From contig JADLSH010000369.1 in NCBI GenBank assembly GCA_016169945.1, positions 3,410,001-3,474,000 on the forward strand: a stretch of 64,000 bases of DNA, given 5' to 3'. The translations under genes were made by a program, and so were the position numbers. Positions 1 to 11,240 of the stretch are shown here, piece by piece (position 1 is the stretch's first letter; each line of letters begins with the position of its first letter). Below the pieces are notes generated by a model. The model was not told where the DNA came from and searched no databases. It saw only the letters and a list, made by a program, of their open reading frames with translations. The stretch comes from Trachythela sp. YZ-2020 (Eukaryota > Cnidaria > Anthozoa > Malacalcyonacea > Clavulariidae).

Positions 1-948
1 ACCACATATTCAAGTTGATAAAGATTATATCAGAGTGTTATAGTAAAGTCCTCTTCTACCAACTTGGGAAAACAGCCATGGAAGTGGTTTCTAAAAACAA
101 AGTGAGAAAGAAGTTGAATAAACTTGTCTTGTTTAATCACCAGTGAATCGCAGTGATGAAACTATCCACTTTAATACATAGGAATGGAATGAAGCAGTGT
201 ATTGGATTGCTGTAGAAAGCTCACTGTGTCTCGTCGATGTGAAAGAAGAAAAAATCCAGTTCCTGTAGGAACCAACAACTATTTAAAAGTTTATAGCAAA
301 TCAAATTTTGATTGAGCTCTGAATACAACTTTGTCCCATGTCCTTTTTACAATTTTAGTATCATATTTGAATAAAAACACTTGAAGCAGTTTATAATATG
401 AATGATACAGAGCTTGTTTTAGAAACGAATCCATTTATATATTAATTAAATGTATTTTTCGGTCAAGAACAAAAACCAAAACTCCAATCTGAGATACAAA
501 ATGCAATTAGCCAATATAGATATAAAGCTATTGTTGCTATATAAATGTTCATATAGGCATAGCACAACATAACCCGAGAGCAACAACGATATTCTATACT
601 TTTTCGCTTGATTGAGAAAGACAAACGCTTATTATACATTGCTTACCTTTCATTTAATCCATTCGACTTGAGTTTCTATCCAGCCAGAGTATTTGTTTAG
701 CGAAAATGCCAGCATGAAAGACCACTTGGCAGAGAGTTTTGGCCGAAAATGGACTTCGCGTATGCAATTTGTCAAACGTCTTTAGCGGTGATTTTTTACC
801 GAAATCTACAAAAGCATCTCTCCAAAAGTAAGAAAATATCCTGTTCTTTTAATTACAAGACGAACGGTAATTACAAGACGACCATACGGAACACCAGACT
901 ATCTACCCCATCCTTGGCGAATTCCCAGTCTCCCTACAAGGAAGGTCT
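1..948. other. No gene recognised
   Basis: AT-rich sequence with only short open frames lacking domain resemblance. The Gypsy pol relic begins just to the right, so part of this stretch may be its unrecognisable 5' portion. I see no LTR, RNA gene or exon here. Confidence 0.5.
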
Positions 949-2505
949 CACCCTCTGAAGAGAGAAATGCACTATTGGCGCAACCTCAATATCCTGGTTT
1001 GGCACCATCTTCTCCAAGTTGGGCATGTCTGCAGACCCCAAAAAGATCCAAGCCATCAAGGAGGCAGGACCACCCCAGAATGCCGATGAAGTCAAGAGTT
1101 TCCTCCAAGCCTGCCAGTTTAATGCCCGCTTCATGTACAACACAGACAGTGCGTATGCACAGATCACCAAACCTTTGAGAGACCTAACGAGATTACGAGA
1201 AAGACTAATTCATTTGGACCGCCAAATGTCAACAAGCTTACAATGATCGAGGATCAGAAGCACAGCTTTAAGACCATTTGACCCAATACTGAAGACCATT
1301 CACATTACCGATGCTGGACCACAAGGAATTGCATCCAGCCTTTATCAAGGAACCACCAATGGAACATGGATTCCCATTGACCATGCCAGCTGAGCCCTTA
1401 CGCCACGTGAACACAATTACCACTGGAATGGTGTCATCCTAAGGGGGGACAGACTCCTCATCCCAGATGCAGAAGTGACACCTGGCACAGGCAGCCTACG
1501 ACAGCAAGTTGTAGATACAGCACATGAAGGCCATCTCGGAGTCGTCAAATGCAAACAGCTACTACGCACCAAACTGTGGTTTCCCCACCTAGACACCATG
1601 GCCGAGACTCGGATAAAGAGCTGCTTGGGATGCCAGACAACAACATACAAGCAAACATGACGAGACCCGCTGAAACCAACGCCACTAACAGACAGACCTT
1701 GGCAACGAATGGACATGGATTTTTGGGGACCACTGCCCAGTGGTGAATATTTACTGGTGATCATAGATATCCCCATCACGATACCCCCAAGTAGAATTCG
1801 TTTGCAGTACCAGTGCTCAACAATGTCTTCTACACGCACAGCTTCCCGGAGATGGTCAAGGCCAACGGCGGACCACCATTTAACGGACATGATTACCACC
1901 AGTACATGCAATGGGCTGGCGTACACAGCGTTGTGGTCAGACCCGAGGACCCGGAAGCCAACGGTCTAGCAAAGAACTTCATGAAAGCAATGAAAAAAAG
2001 TCTGGCATATCGCCCACATCGAGGGAAAGAGCCACAAACAAGAGCTCTACAAGTTTCTAAGACACTACCGTGCCACGCCACACAGCTCTACAGGTAAAAC
2101 ACCCGCCGACGCCCACTTCAATCGCAAATTCCAAGTCCGACTTCCACAGAAATTTGAACCAGCCCAAGATCCTAGCTACAGTATTGCAGGGAAACCTGGA
2201 AGCCAAAGCCAGACAGAAGGCTACAAAGACGCCAAACCACACAACATTAAAGTGGGTGATCAAGACATCAGGTACTCCTATTCCAGAAACAGACCAAGTC
2301 GAATACGAGTTGATATTAAGGGAACACAACTTACAGCAGCGAGAGGAACCACCATAAGGAAACGAAACGCACAGCGATTCAAAGTCATCACCAACCCAAT
2401 CCTACACAAAAATGATACCTCCACCTTCGACTGGACACCGACTACAGCACCAACACCAGACACCAATCTCAACCAGCAGCCCTAGTACCACCGAATCACC
2501 AACAC
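949..2505 (+). pseudogene. Ty3/Gypsy-type retrotransposon pol relic (RT end, RNase H, integrase)
   Basis: Successive frames give recognisable pol pieces. At 985-1200 is the end of RT and the start of RNase H, with the Gypsy pattern of a W-F-G stretch, then SADPKKIQAI and ITKPLRDL. At 1290-1425 is an RNase H scrap (HITDAGPQGIASSLY). At 1475-1660 is the integrase zinc-binding domain with the H-x3-H and C-x2-C pairs (AHEGH ... CLGC). At 1700-2000 is the integrase core (PWQRMDMDFWGPLPSGEY and PPFNGHDYHQYMQ). At 2040-2480 is the C-terminal region with a KGTQLTAARG motif. The frame changes at least five times and stops interrupt it. The usual T-D-N-G around the second catalytic Asp reads A-N-G-G, so the integrase is dead. 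No gag or protease is seen. Family-level call is firm; the clade is not assigned. Confidence 0.85.
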
Positions 2506-2780
2506 CAGTATCCTAATGGACACCTGGACCCCAACATAAACCAAGACCACCAAAGAAACCAACGTCGTAGACACCCGCCAAGGAGATACAACCCACACGA
2601 GGGACGGTTGGCCTGAAGCAAAACAACACAGAAGAGAATAGTGGGAAACAGGAACAAAGAAAGAGAACAGTGACATTAAAAAAAACATACAGTAAGACAA
2701 TATTTAAAGTTCATATTTAGTTAAACAATTTTATACTAGTTAAACATTCCAGTTCTTATTAACTCAGTCTTGGTCAAGGT

Positions 2781-2790
2781 AAAGGAGAGA
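2781..2790 (+). promoter_or_regulatory. Probable polypurine tract before the 3' LTR
   Basis: AAAGGAGAGA directly precedes a TGTGATG sequence at the expected place downstream of a Gypsy pol. In LTR elements a purine run here primes plus-strand DNA synthesis. Assignment is by position and composition only. Confidence 0.5.
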
Positions 2791-3098
2791 TGTGATGTCT
2801 GAACATCAAGGAACAATAAAGAACATTGAGGGACAATGAGTGATTAGGGAAAACTTAATAAACGTCCAACGTCGTGAATGTTTAACTGTGCTTTCAAACA
2901 TGGATTACATGAAAGTTTGATTTAGATACTGAAAGTAAAAATCTCTGGTTTGCGTAGCATTGCATTTTCTGGTATTCTGCCTTCAGTGTGTATACTGCTG
3001 AGAATAACAGGAAGTATTATTTAACACCTTATTAAATTTTCATCATTTAATTGACCAATTATGATCAACTGATATTTGCATTCCGCTATGTTGTCACA
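2791..3098 (+). repeat. Probable 3' LTR of the Gypsy relic
   Basis: A 308 bp interval directly after the purine tract starts TGTGA and ends TCACA, a perfect 5-bp terminal inverted repeat with the TG...CA ends normal for LTRs. It contains an ACAATAAAG poly(A)-type signal near 2811-2819. No matching 5' LTR was found upstream in the window, so this is inferred from the ends and position, not from an LTR pair. Confidence 0.55.
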
Positions 3099-4104
3099 TA
3101 CCCGGGTGTAAATATCCGAGCGGCGTAAATATCTCGCACGGCGTGAATGATAATATATTTAGTCTTACCCGGCAAAGGGCGAGATATAGGGATAGATAGT
3201 TTAATTAACATTAAGAACTTGCAGCCTTTACAGCTGAATTATGCCTATGCTTTACAATTAGAAGAATATTAAAAATCACATAACTATGTACAAAAGGTGT
3301 AAAATCGTGATTATGCATTTGTCATACACACTGGAAGTTTAAAGTTTCTATGTTGTCTTAAGAAGGGTTGACCAGTATTTTCATTTACAGGAGGTAGTAA
3401 GCCTTTAGCTTATGATTAGGGTTGCTTACTATTTCATTGAATACTGTAGCTTGGTAGTTAGTTGTTGTCTTCGATCAAAGAGTGACGAAATGTTCATTGT
3501 TTCCAATACTTTGAAGTTTGAAAGGAAAGATAGCCAAAGATTTACCTCTTTATTAAGGAACTTTAGCAGTGAGTACGGGTACGAGTACAAAATTGAAATA
3601 TCTCGTACTCAAAAGCCCGACGACTACGACTTATGCAAACAACGGGAAAGTGATGAAACTCGTACTGGTAGTTACTCCTAAAGCTCCCTATTAAGAGGAG
3701 TAAAGTGATGTGGTGATTTTATGCCGATTGTCAAATCGATTAATCTGCGACCTTGCCTTACAACAGAACATGCAAAGTTATGAAGGCCATGAAGAGAATG
3801 AATCGTTTCAGTGTAATTACCTTTTGGAGAGTAAGAAAACAAAAATAGTCGCAATAGATTTTTGGATTTTTTTCTGGTGGCAACCGTGCTACAGATAGTA
3901 CAGTGTGCAATTCTATTCCGGCAAAACATAACTTTACATTGTTGGAGGGCCACAAGTTATATCTCGTGTCATGGGAATGCCTAGATAACTGCACAAACTT
4001 AGAAATAAGTGCAATTGATCCCTACACAATTTCTCAGTCTTCGCTGCTAAGAGAAAATCATTGAGTAAATGTAACATACTTAGTTTGTTTTATGCTATCG
4101 ATTG
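3099..4104. other. No gene recognised
   Basis: AT-rich, with short open frames on both strands around 3.4-4.0 kb that show no domain or splice support. It probably lies within an intron or upstream region of the EGF/TM gene. Confidence 0.4.
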
Positions 4105-4585
4105 AACTGCTGTGCTAAATCTCTCAAGCAACCCATTGGCATGACAGCAATAATAGAAACCTTTCCACGCCATTCTCAATAACGGATAATCTTTTGGACG
4201 AATAGGTATAATAGCCTAATGAAGCTTTCATGATATCTGCTTTTGCTAAAATGAACACCCTGGGCCTGTTTGCTTAATAGGCTTAATAGCACGTGCCTTG
4301 ATCAATTGTGGAATAAGACACTTGGAATGCACAACACTATCCGCTGTCATAGCGCTGTGACACCATCATTGATGGATGCCCTTTGTGGATAAGAAAGGTT
4401 GTAAATGAGACGAAACTCCCCAGTTATTTTATTGGGAGCCATTCCTATTGGAGAGACCCGGAATTCTGGAAAGGGTGTTTAAGATAAGGATCGACTGCTG
4501 CCAACTCTTTGGAGATTTTAGCCTCAACAGCCAATGGATTATTCAAAGCAGCAACTGCTGATTTACGGGTACCCGGGTGTATGAT
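4105..4585 (-). pseudogene. DIRS-like reverse transcriptase fragment
   Basis: The minus strand, read across several frames, gives an RT N-terminal half. It has a stretch ending NNPLAVEAKISKEL, then SPIGMAPNK, GEFRLIYNLSYP and ASINDG, and further on VMPMGCL. The order 'isPiG.vpK..G.fRlI..LSyP.g.SiNd' is typical of DIRS-type RTs in animals. At least four frame changes and several stops make it a fossil. No tyrosine recombinase or methyltransferase-like part of a DIRS element is present next to it. Confidence 0.65.
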
Positions 4586-5475
4586 GAAAAGGAAAACCTT
4601 CACTAGAACCAGGCGCAAGAAATTGAATTAATGAAATATCATATCCTTCTAGTGATCAACTTTCATTGGGGGTGGGGAGCTGCTTGCCTGATGGATTGTG
4701 GGGTTTTGCCGGGAACTTTGCCTTGAAGACGAAAATTTCATTGGCTTACACGAAGTTCACGTTGGCACTGGAAACATGTATGTTTATGTGCAACCGGGGC
4801 AATCTAAACCACGGTGGGATGTAGCATTTTCTGGTGGAAATATGTTTGGCAACTTCGTCTGCCACACGATCGAACCAAATGTTCAATTAATTCTGGCGTT
4901 AAGGTTGCCGATTGCTCTATCACACTCGTTGGCTGTTCAGTCGAACTTCCTGGTTGCAATGTAGAACTCGCACACTGCGCTGTCGAACTGTTTCGGACTG
5001 ACGTTCGTCTCGTGCAAACTGTACACAACAGAACAAAAACTTACATTTAGGAGTCTAATCACATTGTTGAAAGGAAACAACCGGTTGACTACATGCCGTT
5101 GTCAGAGAAAAGATCTAAAAGTCCAGGATAAACTGAATATGAAAGTTGTTTTTAGTTATAATGATTTGGGTTTCTGAACGGATATTAGCTATATTTTTAC
5201 CAAATACCTTTTCCCTAACGGTGAAAATCGTCAAGAGTGAGCAACAGTAAAATTCTAGAAATCCAGTGAAAATAAGCCTACGCTCACACGGTAACGAAGG
5301 AATTCTGAACTGTACAAAATCTTGCACTGTTCCGCCGGTTAATGTGGTTGGTTTACAACCCATAACGTTCGGTAAAAACGCAGGTAAACAAGGTGAACTA
5401 TGCAAGTTTTCATGCAGTTCTGAATTAAACGTATTAACCTATTGTCCTATATTAAGAATATAACCTCTATTGTAG
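4586..5475. other. No confident gene; weak cysteine-containing frames
   Basis: At 4,900-5,010 a plus frame shows a loose period of about eight residues (CSITLVG CSVELPG CNVELAH CAVEL). A plus frame at 5,290-5,420 has several cysteines just upstream of the EGF exon and could be another exon of that gene. Neither has clean splice borders or a recognised domain. Confidence 0.3.
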
Positions 5476-5592
5476 ATATTAATGAGTGTACCGAAGTGTC
5501 ATGTGACCTAAATGCAGATTGTGTGAACACTACTGGATCGTTTGAATGCAGATGCAAGGAGGGCTATACAGGAGATGGACATAACTGTGAAG
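5476..5592 (+). CDS. EGF-like (calcium-binding type) domain exon of a membrane protein
   Basis: A 117 nt exon is bounded by an acceptor (CTATTGTAG) and a donor (GTATCT) and is phase 1 at both ends, the usual form of a shufflable EGF exon. It encodes one complete domain. It opens DINEC, continues with cysteines spaced as in cbEGF (C..x4..C..x5..C..x8..C..x1..C..x12..C) and has the NTTGSFEC and GYTGDG signatures. D-I-N-E plus the N-x-x-G-S-F turn predicts calcium binding. Its phase matches the transmembrane exon at 25146-25441, so the two can join in frame through a Gly codon. Preceding exons are not in the window or not recognised. The specific protein is not identified. Confidence 0.88.
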
Positions 5593-5838
5593 GTATCTAT
5601 TGTTTGACAGTTTGATAAATTGTTTGATACTTTTCGCTTACCTCAAGGTTGCCAACACAACCTGTTTATTAATCCAATGAAGGAATCTTCAGGTGACTGA
5701 CAAATTTTGAAAAATGAGCTACTTAGATGATTTTGGCCGAAACATGAGTGTGTTTACGTTCAAACATTCCGTGCATTTTCATGGTACAAACTTTTTCTTG
5801 GCGTCTTTGGTTATATTTGTGAAATTTGAGGCCCAGGA

Positions 5839-6042
5839 TTATGCTTGGTCGAGTAAGTTTTCCGAAATTGATGGATAGAAATCAACGATACCAAACGAAA
5901 TAAAAGTGTGTGTGTCTTTTTTTTTTATGTTGCCAAACCATTCAATTACTTTTTGCGTGTTTCTGCAATGATTTACGATTACAATTTCTCTCAAATTGGA
6001 ATTGAATGGTACGGGCAACATAAAAGAAAAAGACAGGCACAC
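5839..6042 (-). pseudogene. Penelope-like element RT fragment, inverted copy
   Basis: The minus frame gives VIEWFGNIKKKDTHTF followed by IVDFYPSISENLLDQA. This is the RT block around the first catalytic Asp (D-F-Y-P-S-I-S) of Penelope-like elements. The same block occurs on the plus strand at about 6,000-6,110, so the two lie head to head around a spacer near 5,950-6,000. This copy stops at the block's end. The arrangement is visible in the sequence. Head-to-head partial copies are a known habit of Penelope-like elements. Confidence 0.75.
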
Positions 6043-6332
6043 TTACTTCTATCTCGTTTGACATCATTGACTTCTATCCATCAATTTCGCAAAACCGTAC
6101 TCGACCAAGCATTATCTAGGGCTTCTAATTTGAAAAATATAACCAAAGACGACATTTCAATAACAAATCACGCTAGAAAACCACTTATTTTCAATAACGG
6201 AAAATCTTGGATAAAGAATAGTTTATTTGACATTACCATGGGTAGCTACGACGGAGGTCAAATTTGCGAACTTGTAGGCCTTTTCCCGTCCTATCAGTGG
6301 ACGGTTCCAGCAATTCTAAAATCGAGAAAATT
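5990..6332 (+). pseudogene. Penelope-like element RT, 5' part (split by insertion)
   Basis: Plus frames give the DFYPSIS block (shifted frame, 6055-6090), then ITKDDISITNHARKPLIFNN, LFDITMGSYDGGQICELVG and an LF run. This is the order of a family of animal Penelope-like RTs. The frame is lost once at the inverted-repeat junction. The element stops being recognisable at 6,332, where a long-TIR DNA element starts, and resumes at 24,168 with the YRxDDGL catalytic block. Not functional. Confidence 0.8.
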
Positions 6333-6838
6333 TGAAACTTGAAAGTCAAATTTGGAGCAAATCTCTCTTTTGACTCACATATCGATAACACAAAATTCCA
6401 TATCCTTTTCGATGTCAAGTATTACTTTTGCAAAACTTGAGAAAGCCTTACCTTTTTTTCTTAAAAAAGGGTACCCTTATTTGATATTTGTAATTTGTTA
6501 GATAAGTGCAATGGTTCGTTTTAATCACCTTTTTATGTCGATTTAAGTTTTAACCTAAAGCCGAGAAAGCTGATTATCTAACCATTTTATACAAATCAAA
6601 TATCCTTAGAAATAACAAAAAAGGGTACCATTATCGCTCAACTGCATCGTTTTGTAAAAAGACGAGAAAGACTACCCTTTTCGGTCAACTGTGTTGTTCT
6701 GTAGCAAGACGAAAAAGGATACCCTTTTTCATTAAATCTATTGCTACTTAATCGGATTAAAAATGGTCCTGAATTTTAAAAATGAACACCTGCAGCCATA
6801 ATACGCATAAGGGTACCATTTATATAAGGAGTTACTAA
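6333..6838 (+). repeat. Left TIR arm of outer element, distal segment
   Basis: Inverted match to about 23,667-24,167. Shared landmarks are several GGGTACC blocks, the run from TTAGATAAGTGCAATG to ATTGCACTTATCTAA, and ACTCACATATCGATAAC versus its partner. The match stops exactly at 6838-6840, where the TA-flanked transposon begins, and continues at 18313. Confidence 0.85.
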
Positions 6839-6867
6839 TACAGTACTGCCTAGAAGTAAGTTAACAC

Positions 6868-7065
6868 TGCGGTTCGGTTGCGGTTCGTGTGGTTAGCGGG
6901 TGAGGTGCGTGCGGTTAGCGGGTGCTGTGCGTGCGGTTAGCGGGTGCTGTGCGTGCGGTTAGCGGGTGCTGTGCGTGCGGTTAGCGGGTGCTGTGCGTGC
7001 GGTTAGCGGGTGCTGTGCGTGCGGTTAGCGGGTGCTGTGCGTGCGGTTTGCGGTTGCGGTTCGTG
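6868..7065 (+). repeat. 22-bp subterminal minisatellite
   Basis: About eight head-to-tail copies of a 22-nt unit GTGCGGTTAGCGGGTGCTGT(GC). The first copies are variant (GGTTCG, GGTGAG). It sits immediately inside the left TIR and is far richer in GC than its surroundings. Its GCGGTT core recurs, on the complementary strand, in the array at the other end of the transposon, which suggests a transposase-binding or structural role (inference). Confidence 0.9.
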
Positions 7066-8557
7066 CGGTAATCACACATCAAACAGAAAAACCACTGCGT
7101 CGTGTTCCGACGGTTTCCGATACAACTGTTATTATGCGGCAAACGGACTTGTTCCTATATGGATTAATTTGTTTACTAAATTACTACTTTCTCTAATAAA
7201 CTGTATACTAGGGTACCTGCAAGGTAGGGAATGCTGCGGGACTGTTATTATTCTTTAGCTTCTTGAAAGAAACATGCAAACAAATATGCAACAAAAATTA
7301 TATTCAGTAGACGGTAATTATTGGCATTGACCCAGTGGCTTGCGCGCTGTCAGTAGATGCATACCCTAGCATAGTTTGCAGGATGAGACAAGATAAATAT
7401 ATCACGAAACATGAAAGACATCAAATATTGTAACATCTATTTCAAAATATCAATATTTTCCATGTATTGTTCTACCACATGGAATTCCCACATGAAACCC
7501 ATGTTTACTGCGATGAGTAATTGGACACTGCCACGCAAGGAAATTTGCATATTTTTGTAGTGTATAAAAGCGTTAAAAATATATGCATGTGCGCAAAATA
7601 ATTTTGCATTTGGAAATGCGAGTCACCTATATGTAAAGCACAACTCATTTCAACTCATTGCCATTCGAATATTTGTCTTAGTGCGCGCACAACTGAGACC
7701 CTATCTGTTCTGACAATAATATATGAAGGCCCGCGGCTAGACAAAAATGTTAAGTCCATTGTAAAATAGGAATAAAAACATATTTATATGCCTACAGTAG
7801 CCTATTTAATAGGTCAAACAGAATGATTCAGTCAGGCAATTTAGACGATCATATGCACATCTGTGACTTTGTGTCAAGTTCACACGGAGTCACAATCGTC
7901 AAACGGCATACACGAAACATCACTTGATGCAAAATATGGAAATCAGCAAGAGAAAGCAAACGCGAATGGATAGAAAAACCTTTTAAAGACATCTCTATGT
8001 AAGACTTCCATGCTTTACAGCACTAACAGCTCAAGCAAAGTCGATAGCACATTAGCGATTGTGTGCTTTCAGCGTTTCATAGATATATAAATTGAGATTG
8101 CCAACTTTCCAAAAAGGAGTAAACAAATGTAAATGTAACATATAAACAAAAGACAAAATATCCTACCTTGAATGGTCAAAATAGACTTGAAAAAGCTTTA
8201 GAAATTCGATAACAATTCGAAGACTCCGTCCGTCAAAATCGAAAAGCACAGGAACTGAGCGAGTTTAAAATTTGTGTTCTGCGCATAGCAAGCGCGCACG
8301 ACCACAATTCCATGCGCTAAATAAAACTTACTTCAAAACCCCCTCTCTGCACATATTAGGCTGCTGCTACGCTCGCTCGCTTCAGGCTCGCTCGCTCCGC
8401 AGCAAACATACACAACTGATATGAATTTATATTATGAATATAAAGAGAATGAGGTGTTAAGGCAAAGTATAAACTCAGATCAACAAACGTGTCATCAATA
8501 CAAACCCTGAGGGTTTGCCGCATGATATTTGCGTGTTAGTAAACAAGCAATCGCTCC
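7066..8557. other. Transposon interior without recognised gene
   Basis: AT-rich, with no open frame of recognised type. There is a short CTCGCTCGCTT repeat at about 8,375-8,395. This is presumably non-coding interior of the 11.5 kb transposon or an unrecognised older insertion. Confidence 0.4.
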
Positions 8558-11152
8558 ACTATATTTATTTTTTTATTTATTTATTTTTTATTTAATTTGC
8601 CTTGTAAATTTATAACAGAATGGCAGGGAATCCGCAACAGCGTATAAGCCAATTACTGCGGGCCCTATTATAGTTAAGTTAAAACATCAATTTACAACTA
8701 AAACAGTACAACGGTTCCTACATACAGCACAATAATGACGTTGTGAGACTACGTACAGAATTACACTTAGGACATATAGTTTTATAACTACGAGGATCAT
8801 CAACATTATAACACGAGTACAAAGACAAAACGTAATATTTAAACATTGCCGTCTTAAACGATGAGAGACTATCCGTATTTAAATTCAGTTCATCAACGAG
8901 GTGGTTCCACATTCGAGTTGCTCGAATCATGTAGGATCTTTGACGAGTTACTGTTTTACACTTTGGAATGACAAACTTAGGACTGTTACTGGTGGAGGAT
9001 CTAGTGGGTCTGGAAGTACGGAGAGTTGGACGTAGTGAAGGTTGAATGCTTACTAGTTCATGAGTTAGTTTATAAAAGAGTACCATATCTAAATATTCAT
9101 GCCAATAGCAGATCGGTAAGAGGCCCAAGGTTTGAAGTCTGGTGGCATGGTCAACAGTAGAGGAGAATGGAAGACCAAGGATATATTTGGTTGCTCTTCT
9201 CTGTGTCCGTTCAAGGTGCCGTATTAGTTCGATGGATTGTGTTGCCCATATTTGAGTAGCATATCCCAGGTATGCATGGTCGAACTAACGCTAGATACAA
9301 CGTGCGTCTTACTTCCTGGTTGCGGATATACGTGGTGGGTCTTCTTATGTAGCCTAATAGCTTGTTCGCTTTTGCTGACTGCTCGTTTACTTGTCTGTTC
9401 CATGTCATGTTTTTGTCCACAAAAACGCCAAGATCTCGCTCACATTCAGTCTCTACTAAGTGTCCATTGTTCAGTTTGTAGGTGAATGTTATTGGTGTTA
9501 TCTTTCTTGTGATACGTTGTGCCTTGCATTTCGTTTCATTGAATTTGAGACCAGACTCTTCAGACCACGTTTCTAGCTGCTGGAGATCACTTTGAAGTTG
9601 TTGACTGTCTTCGATGGTTTTGATGTTTTGAAACAGTTTTGTGTCATCAGCAAACATACCCACATGGCTAGATGTAACAGCATCTGGAAGATCATTGACG
9701 TAGAGGCTAAATAAGACTGGACCGAGGATAGACCCTTGAGGCACACCTGATGTAACTGGCAGGGTGGTAGAGGTAAAACTTTGTACTGTCACACGTTGAT
9801 GGCGATTGGTTAAGTAAGACTGAAACCACTGCAAAAGATTACCCCCAAATCCAGCCATACGCAATTTGTGCAACAGATATTTGTGGTTTACCTTGTCAAA
9901 CGCCTTAGACATATCAAGGTACACAGCATCAACTTGACCTCCAACGTCTAAAACCGAGCCAATATAGTCAAGGACTTCAAGAAGATTGGTTACGCATGAT
10001 CTAGCTTCCTCTGATAAAACCGTGCTGCGTCGTTTTAATTACCTGGTACAGCTGTTGTCGGATGTTATTTAAAACGCAGCGTTCCAAAACTTTAGACACA
10101 ATTGAAAGGAGTGAAATTGGCCTATAGTTTTCAGCATATTCTTTTTCACCTTTCTTGTACACAGGGACTATATTAGCGATTTTCCAATCTTCTGGCAGAG
10201 CTCCCTGACTTAGAGAATTATTAAAAAGCAAGCACAAGGATGTTGAAATAACAGGAGCTGTTTCTTTCAGCAGACGGGCTGGAACGTTGTCAGGTCCGGT
10301 GGCCTTTGTAACATCCAGTTTTTCAAGGACAGCCTGAACTTCTTCAACTGTTAGAACGATCTCAGACAAGACTGGGGTCTCGACTTCATAGCTGATTTCT
10401 TCCTTCAAAGAGTCGTCAGAGTTGAATACTGATGCAAAGTAGCTGTTAAACAAGGAAGCTATATCTTCAGGGCTGTCAGCTTTGATCCTCGGTGACTGAG
10501 ACATTTGATCGTTCTTTATTGGAGCTGTAGAGATGGTGTCTGGGATATTGCGCGTGTTGGACTTGTGTTTCATTGCGGACCAAAATCGTTTGGGATTTTT
10601 CTGGAAGTTGTTCCCCAAAGACACGTAAAATTGTTCTCGACTTTCACGTAGCATACGTTTAACTGTAGCGCGAAGATGTTTAAATTTCTCACGTAAATGA
10701 CTCGTTGGGGATGATCTTAGTTTTTTTCCGTACAGTATTCTTTTTCTTGATAAGGTTCAAAATAGTTCCATTGATCCAGGGCAGTTGTTTCCGTCCTTTT
10801 AGCTTTTTCAATGGAACATATTCGGAAACAGCGCCAAGAAATGTTCTTCTCCAAGACTCCCAGTCGTCGTTAATGTTGTCATGTTCAACGCACGACGTTA
10901 AGTTAACGGTGGATAACGAAGCACGCAAACCTTCAAAGTTGCCCTTTTGGTAGTTATAAACCAATCTATGACTCTTTGTTTTTGGATTTTCAACAAACGC
11001 ATTAAACTCGTAGTGGATTACACAATGGTCTGTGAAAACTGCAGCGTTGTCTGGCGATTCTACGTCAGTTATGCTAACATGTTCAGGTATATTGGTAATA
11101 ACAAGGTGAAGGATGTTGTTATCTCGAGTTGGCGTGTTGTTGATCTGGGTTA
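8558..11152 (-). pseudogene. CR1/L2-type non-LTR retrotransposon, 5'-truncated
   Basis: On the minus strand, from 11,152 downward, are the last third of an AP-endonuclease domain (HLVITNIPEHV, FTDHC), a linker, then a full RT. RT blocks include TGPDNVPARLLKE, NYRPISLLSIVSKVLE, YLDMSKAFDKVNH, SGVPQGSILGP and the catalytic FADDTKLF, followed by a C-terminal domain down to 8,718 ending in a cysteine-containing tail. Frames change near 10,690, 10,000 and 9,170, so the copy is inactive. The 3' end runs into a T/A-rich ATTT microsatellite (8,560-8,600), as in CR1/L2-like elements. The start inside the endonuclease is typical 5' truncation. Confidence 0.88.
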
Positions 11153-11240
11153 ATATATTAATAATAATGGGTTTATATTAATAATGGGTTTAATAATGGG
11201 TTTATGTTAATAATGGGTTTAATAATGGGTTTATGTTAAT
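11153..11240 (+). repeat. Short AT-rich tandem repeat (TTTATRTTAATAATGGG)
   Basis: Several copies of a 14-17 nt unit containing TAATAATGGGTTTA lie right at the truncated 5' end of the LINE. They may derive from the insertion site or from replication slippage. Confidence 0.7.

Noticed and set aside
3412..3681. Open frame of 89 codons with a Tyr/Glu-rich stretch
   Set aside because: No domain, no splice context; the GTACGAGTAC-like repetition explains the Y/E pattern.
4880..5040. Cys-rich heptad-like frame (CSVELPGCNVEL)
   Set aside because: Short, no splice sites or domain; the minus strand frame over the same DNA is equally open.
6891..7258. Cysteine/valine-rich open frame at the minisatellite
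   Set aside because: Produced by the stop-free 22-bp repeat.
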